A stretch of DNA of 64,000 nucleotides from Bacteroidota bacterium. Its GTDB lineage: Bacteria > Bacteroidota > Bacteroidia > Bacteroidales > Lentimicrobiaceae. Every line of letters starts with the position of its first letter. Within the stretch, counting starts at the first letter, position 1. The position numbers and the translations under genes are program-made. Of the stretch, positions 59,499 to 64,000 are shown one piece after another. The stretch covers positions 28,019-92,018 of the forward strand of contig JAEYSM010000080.1 of assembly GCA_023434665.1 (NCBI GenBank), given 5' to 3'. The notes under the pieces are model-generated. The model did no database searches and was not told where the DNA came from. It saw only the letters and a list, made by a program, of their open reading frames with translations.

Positions 59499-61229
59499 TT
59501 ATTGCTGATAGATCAGCTTATCACCTGTTTCTTTAATAACCTGTTGCTTCCATTCTTCAGGATACCCGGGGTGCTTTGGAGCTTTTGGATAACCCCATGG
59601 ATTTCTCAGAAATTCTCCGTTTTCCTCTTGCTTCACATTCCCGTCGAGAAACTTAACCAACAAAAAGTTATCGAGCTCCTTCCACCGCTTTATGGTTTTA
59701 TTTGCGGCACTTTCAGAGTATTCAGTAATAAAATCGCGTGCCTTTTCAGGGTTCACTTTATGCAATTCAATTGCCTGTGCATCAATTTTAGGTACTTCTG
59801 CAATAAATCCTGTTTCGAGTTCATACTGAACTTTTGACAAATCAGGCATAACCCTGTCGAAGAACAGATATTTGAAATGCGCCACCCTGTTAAAAACCCA
59901 GAAAGCAGCTGTTTCACTGTAAGTCAGCATATCGCCATTCCCTTCTGCAAAAGAATAAGGTACACCGGTAATACCACAATAAAACGGGACATAAACGGTA
60001 GATCCGGCATCATCCACTCCGAACCAGAATATGCCACCAATATGATCGGGCATCCAGCTTCTCATCTGTGCAATAAATGAAAAACCGGTCTGCTGAGTTA
60101 CAGTAGCTCTCTCATTTAAATACTCTTTTCCATCGTATTTCCAGGTCAGAGGTCTCCAGCGATAAGGAGAGTGAAAAGGCCCTGCTCCTACATCTTTACT
60201 CATATCCAGTTCTGTACCTTGCAGATAGTCGCGTTTAAACTGCATCAGATCATGAGCAGTCAATTTTCTGTCGGGCTTTATAAACAGTGGCATTCTTTCC
60301 TTTGAAATATCCCCTTTTGCATAATCATAATACTTGTCCATTTCTTTCGAAACATCCTTAAAAGCTGCCCACACGCGTATTTCACAGAATCTTACATTAT
60401 CAAAAGTTAAAGGTGCGTAAGTGTCACTAAAGCTAAACTCTTCATCTTTACCGGTAAAATATCCTTTATCCCTTGCAAAGGATACAACATCATGTGAATA
60501 CACTGTCTCAATTCCCGGCTCAAATATCAATTTAAGATTCTTGCTGCTGATTGAAGTCTTCTTGTCCTCCTTTTTAAAAGTGGTTATACGGGCCTGATTG
60601 GCATGAGCTGAAATATAACCGTCAGGAATTCGAATAGCTACCCACACAGCACCTTTATTGATGTTAGATTGCTTGCCTGATTTCTTATCTGCCACCATAT
60701 TCGTTCCCTTGCCGATGATCTCCATGATCCACACCTCATTGGGATCGCCAATTGAAAATGATTCGCCTGAAGATGCATAACCATATTGCTCAACCAGTTC
60801 ACCGATAACTTTAATCGCTTCACGTGCTGATGCTGAGCGCTGCAGAGCCAGGAACATCAAACTTCCATAGTCAATTATACCGGTAGTATCTTCCAATTCT
60901 GACCGGCCGCCAAAGGTAGTCTCCCCTATTGCCACCTGATGCTCATTCATAAAACCAATAACCTGATAGGTGTGACTAACCTGAGGAATCTGACCCAAAG
61001 GTTTGGCTGTGCCTCTGTCGTATAATGTTACCATTGAACCTTCAGGCCAGTCAGCTGCGGGTCGCCAATAAAGTTCCCCATATCTTATGTGTGAGTCTGC
61101 CGCATACGAAATCATCGTGCTTCCATCGGCCGAAGCTCCTTTTGTAACCAGGTAATTTGTACAGGCAAGAGAGACGCCTGAAGTAGCTAATATTAGCGCA
61201 ATTACAAGTGTTCCTAAACGAAAATTCAT
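59499..61229 (-). CDS. C69 family dipeptidase (PepD-like)
   Basis: 576 residues from the ATG at 61229. A longer frame reaches 61292, but MNFRLGTLVIALILA is a proper signal peptide start. The signal ends at SLA before Cys, which becomes the N-terminal nucleophile (ACTNYLVTKGASADGS) as in Ntn-hydrolase dipeptidases; the site also resembles a lipobox, so a lipid anchor is possible but would block catalysis. Further family marks are GETTFGGRSE, FSIGDPNEVWIMEI and HANQARIT. It would cut dipeptides in the periplasm. A convergent terminator lies next to its stop. Confidence 0.87.
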   Translation of the reverse strand: MNFRLGTLVIALILATSGVSLACTNYLVTKGASADGSTMISYAADSHIRYGELYWRPAADWPEGSMVTLYDRGTAKPLGQIPQVSHTYQVIGFMNEHQVAIGETTFGGRSELEDTTGIIDYGSLMFLALQRSASAREAIKVIGELVEQYGYASSGESFSIGDPNEVWIMEIIGKGTNMVADKKSGKQSNINKGAVWVAIRIPDGYISAHANQARITTFKKEDKKTSISSKNLKLIFEPGIETVYSHDVVSFARDKGYFTGKDEEFSFSDTYAPLTFDNVRFCEIRVWAAFKDVSKEMDKYYDYAKGDISKERMPLFIKPDRKLTAHDLMQFKRDYLQGTELDMSKDVGAGPFHSPYRWRPLTWKYDGKEYLNERATVTQQTGFSFIAQMRSWMPDHIGGIFWFGVDDAGSTVYVPFYCGITGVPYSFAEGNGDMLTYSETAAFWVFNRVAHFKYLFFDRVMPDLSKVQYELETGFIAEVPKIDAQAIELHKVNPEKARDFITEYSESAANKTIKRWKELDNFLLVKFLDGNVKQEENGEFLRNPWGYPKAPKHPGYPEEWKQQVIKETGDKLIYQQ

Positions 61230-61330
61230 TTGATCCAATATTTTAAGTGAAAAGGCTAAAATACAATTTTTTCGGTTTGCCCGATTGGTCAAAACACCCT
61301 ATCATTGCATAAACTTTAGACCACTAACTC

Positions 61331-62374
61331 ATGATCATTTCATCCGATGCTACGCTCGGGAATGTAGCTATCCACCATATAGGTAATTCCGGTAAAGAAG
61401 AAGGTATCCGGATTTCTGATTCCACAATAAAATTAAAAGAGGATATAATTACCCTCTTATCAAAATACTTCCTCACTCCGTTTAACACAAATCATTATTA
61501 CAACCTTCATCATGAAACTGACCTAAACCTCAACGAAATTTATCATTATGTTTCCGCGATTTTCGACGACAATAATGACTTTTTCAGCAACACTGTCAAT
61601 ATTGCCCGTCATCTTTATGCCAAATCAAGCCATCCGAATATTAAACCCGGTGAGCTTTATATCACCTATTTTTCGAATATGATCCTTGATGGGGAAGAAG
61701 TTGATGCAGTGGGCATTTTTAAGTCCGAATCAAAAGAAACATTTTTAAAAGTCTTCCCATCGGGAAATAATTATATCGTTGAAAACGAAGAGGGAATAGA
61801 TATCCGTAAGCTCGACAAAGGGTGCTTGATCTTTAATACCGAAAGGGAGAACGGATATGTTTGCGCCATTATTGACAATACGGGTAAAAGCAACGATGCC
61901 CATTACTGGTATGATGAATTTCTGAAAGTTAAGGAACGAAACGATGAATTTTACCAGACCCGCGACACGCTGGATTTATGCCGACAGTTTGTAAGCGATA
62001 AGCTCCCTGATGTCTTTGAGATTGATAAGCCCGCTCAGGCCGAACTGCTTAACAAATCAATGAAGTTCTTTAAGGAAAAAGAAAACTTTGCAATGGAGGA
62101 ATTCGTCAGTGAGGTTTTTGCTGATAAAGAGGTGATTAGTACTTTTAATGAGTATAGAAAAGACTTTGAAGCAGAACGAGAGATGAGACTTCCTGATAAT
62201 TTCGATATTTCACCACAGGCCGTCAGGAAACAAGCAAAAGTGTTTAAGAGCATTCTCAAGCTTGATAAAAACTTTCACGTTTACATTCATGGCAACAGAG
62301 AAAACATTGAACGGGGTTTCGATGAAGCCCGCCATATGCACTTTTATAAAATTTACTTCGAAGAAGAAAATTAA
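61331..62374 (+). CDS. Nucleoid-associated protein, NdpA/YejK family
   Basis: 347 residues, the usual length. Family signs: the N-terminal AIHHIGNSGKEEG, SSHPNIKPGELYI and YFSNMILDGEEVDAVGIFKS segment, and a C-terminal helical part with FDISPQAVRKQAKVF. The E. coli member coats the nucleoid and binds double-stranded DNA; other members sit near phage-defence or mobile genes, which is not the case here. It is followed after 28 bases by the second GH92 gene. Confidence 0.88.
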   Translation: MIISSDATLGNVAIHHIGNSGKEEGIRISDSTIKLKEDIITLLSKYFLTPFNTNHYYNLHHETDLNLNEIYHYVSAIFDDNNDFFSNTVNIARHLYAKSSHPNIKPGELYITYFSNMILDGEEVDAVGIFKSESKETFLKVFPSGNNYIVENEEGIDIRKLDKGCLIFNTERENGYVCAIIDNTGKSNDAHYWYDEFLKVKERNDEFYQTRDTLDLCRQFVSDKLPDVFEIDKPAQAELLNKSMKFFKEKENFAMEEFVSEVFADKEVISTFNEYRKDFEAEREMRLPDNFDISPQAVRKQAKVFKSILKLDKNFHVYIHGNRENIERGFDEARHMHFYKIYFEEEN

Positions 62375-62402
62375 ACATCCATCCACTTAGCACTAAAAAT
62401 CT

Positions 62403-64000
62403 GTGATAAAAAAACTTTCACTTGCAGCCATTGCACTTTTTGCAATCATAATTAATAGCAGTGCCCAGGAAATGCCCACCCAACCTGTTGACTATGTTAA
62501 TCCACTAATTGGTACACAGAGCGATTTCTCATTGTCAAATGGAAATACTTACCCCGCGATTGGATTGCCTTACGGGATGAACACCTGGACACCCCAAACC
62601 GGTAAGAATGGTGATGGCTGGCAATATACATACACCGCAAAAAAAATTGCCGGTATTAAGCAAACACACCAACCGAGTCCATGGATCAATGATTATGGCT
62701 GCTTCTCTTTCATGCCAATGACCGGGGAGCCTGAGATTGACCCATTAAAACGGGCCTCATGGTTTTCACATAAATCAGAAATTTCAAAACCTTATTATTA
62801 TAGTGTTTACCTGGCCGATTATGATGTAACTGTTGAAGTAACACCAACTGAGAGGGCTGCCATTGTCAGGTTTACTTTCGGAGAAACTGATACAGCACTC
62901 ATTCTGATTGACGGATTTCATAAAGGATCAGGTTTTGAAATTCTCTCTGATGAGAACAGGGTTAAAGGATTCAGCAGCTACAACAGCGGCGGTGTACCAT
63001 CCAACTTTAAAAACCATTTTGTCATTGAGTTTGACTCAGAAATTATATCCTCCTCCGTCTGGAACGATACAATCATACTCCATCAAAATGAAACACAAGG
63101 TAAGCGCACCGGTGCTATTTTAAGTTTTGACGTTTCTAAAAATAAAACCATTACTGCACGGGTGGCGTCATCGTTTATTAGTCCGCAACAGGCAGCACTT
63201 AATCTGCGGAGAGAGTTACAGGCTTATACATTCAAAGAGATCAAATCACAGGCTGCCGAAGCCTGGAACAGGCAACTGGGCAAAATACAAGTGGAAGGAG
63301 GTTCACACGACCAACTTGTTACATTCTTTACCGCGTTATACAGAACACTTCTGTTTCCCAGACCCTTGCACGAGTATGATGAAGCGAACAGTATCGTGCA
63401 TTACAGTCCGTACAATGGCGAAGTGTTGCCGGGATATTTATATACCGACAATGGCTTCTGGGACACCTTCAGATCAGCATTCCCACTATCCACCATTCTG
63501 AACCCCGATCTTAACAGCCAAATGATGCAAGGACTTGTAAACACATACAAAGAAAGCGGCTGGCTTCCCGAATGGGCAAGTCCCGGACACCGTGATTGCA
63601 TGATAGGCTCAAACTCTGCATCAATAATTGCCGACTCATATCTAAAGGGGATCAGGGGTTATGACATCCATACTTTATATGAAGCCATCCTGAAAAATTC
63701 AGAATCAGAAGGTCCCCTTTCATCACTTGGCCGAAAAGGAGTTAGTTATTATAACCAACTCGGATACATACCCTACGATGTTGATGTGAACGAGAATGTT
63801 GCACGTACACTCGAATACGCTTATGCCGATTTCACCATAATGAAACTGGCAGAAGCCCTGAACAGACCCACAGAAGAGATTGAAAAGTTCAGGCAACGAG
63901 CCTTGAATTATCAGCATGTCTTCAACAAGCAGACCAGATTCATGCAGGGTAGAAACAATGATGGCAGCTGGCAGGAACCCTTTATTCCTGAGAAATGGGG
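62403..64000 (+). CDS. GH92 alpha-mannosidase, 3' end cut by window
   Basis: Reading from the GTG at 62403 gives 532 open codons to the window edge; an in-frame stop at 62394-62396 excludes an earlier start. A signal peptide (about 1-23, ending NSSAQ) is followed by VDYVNPLIGTQSDFSLSNG, the GH92 N-domain start, then GFHKGSG, YTDNGFWDTFRSAFPL, GSNSASIIADSYLKG and ARTLEYAYADF. These match GH92 and align with the same regions of the enzyme at 16153-19110, but the N-terminal motif is less conserved (GTQSDFS in place of GTGGHGH), so they are different subgroups. Roughly a quarter of the protein is missing. Likely an exported exo-mannosidase. Confidence 0.9.
   Translation, partial: MIKKLSLAAIALFAIIINSSAQEMPTQPVDYVNPLIGTQSDFSLSNGNTYPAIGLPYGMNTWTPQTGKNGDGWQYTYTAKKIAGIKQTHQPSPWINDYGCFSFMPMTGEPEIDPLKRASWFSHKSEISKPYYYSVYLADYDVTVEVTPTERAAIVRFTFGETDTALILIDGFHKGSGFEILSDENRVKGFSSYNSGGVPSNFKNHFVIEFDSEIISSSVWNDTIILHQNETQGKRTGAILSFDVSKNKTITARVASSFISPQQAALNLRRELQAYTFKEIKSQAAEAWNRQLGKIQVEGGSHDQLVTFFTALYRTLLFPRPLHEYDEANSIVHYSPYNGEVLPGYLYTDNGFWDTFRSAFPLSTILNPDLNSQMMQGLVNTYKESGWLPEWASPGHRDCMIGSNSASIIADSYLKGIRGYDIHTLYEAILKNSESEGPLSSLGRKGVSYYNQLGYIPYDVDVNENVARTLEYAYADFTIMKLAEALNRPTEEIEKFRQRALNYQHVFNKQTRFMQGRNNDGSWQEPFIPEKW

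Noticed and set aside
1..64000. CRISPR arrays, tRNA or rRNA genes, insertion sequences, defence islands
   Set aside because: No regular direct repeats with spacers, no cloverleaf-like sequence ending in CCA context, no transposase, reverse transcriptase or restriction gene was seen.

Overview
The window is ordinary chromosomal DNA of a low-GC member of the Bacteroidota, most likely Bacteroidales or a close relative. Evidence: a type IX secretion sorting tail (804-2744); repeated promoters of the phylum's type (TTG, about 18-21 bases, TAnnTTTG) with almost no purine-rich ribosome binding sites; the Bacteroidota-specific set rpmG / DUF4295 / ftsY; a serine-pathway dehydrogenase with Lys in place of the catalytic His; and two GH92 mannosidases. 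No tRNA, rRNA, CRISPR array, insertion sequence, phage or plasmid gene was seen.

Layout. 1-2744: end of dapA, then a secreted M14 carboxypeptidase. 2809-7874 (minus): a tight run of overlapping genes, GT39 / GT2 / flippase-like / UDP-sugar epimerase / YggS, which reads as a polyprenyl-phosphate-sugar system decorating the cell surface. Divergent from it are an LTA-synthase-family phosphotransferase and a hybrid sensor kinase (8012-12722). 12830-15895 (minus): a 59-residue HTH protein, DUF1015, a four-helix-bundle protein and a serA-type dehydrogenase. 16153-21003 (minus): GH92 mannosidase, galM, cutC. 21072-24777: alpha/beta hydrolase, SDR, an acidic protein, xerD. 24915-32804: rpmG, DUF4295, ftsY, rimO, thioesterase, esterase lipoprotein, OsmC, Nudix, clpS, nfeD, floA. 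32888-35498: a RelA-type ppGpp synthetase whose hydrolase site is lost, plus a small OB-like protein. 36203-42867 (minus): glgB, a TPR protein and gyrA. 43157-52459: clpC, a second hybrid kinase, mpl, cysH, a LolC/E-type permease and a NamZ-type muramidase. 52684-64000: aminotransferase, DUF1573 protein, lipoprotein, a FakA-FakB fusion, ADP-forming acyl-CoA synthetase, C69 dipeptidase, nucleoid-associated protein, and a second GH92 gene that runs off the right edge.

Themes. Many genes serve the envelope: dapA and mpl (DAP peptidoglycan), NamZ muramidase, C69 dipeptidase, the surface-glycan locus, the LTA-synthase-family enzyme, NfeD/FloA and the Lol-type permease. A second theme is stress and proteolysis (ClpS, ClpC, RelA).

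The most interesting unexplained element is a 704-base stretch without genes at 35499-36202. It holds a transcription unit of about 315 bases with a near-consensus promoter, several nested helices including a 12-bp long-range one, and a strong terminator, but no open reading frame. I read it as a stand-alone structured RNA that I cannot match to tmRNA, RNase P RNA, SRP RNA, 6S RNA or a common riboswitch.
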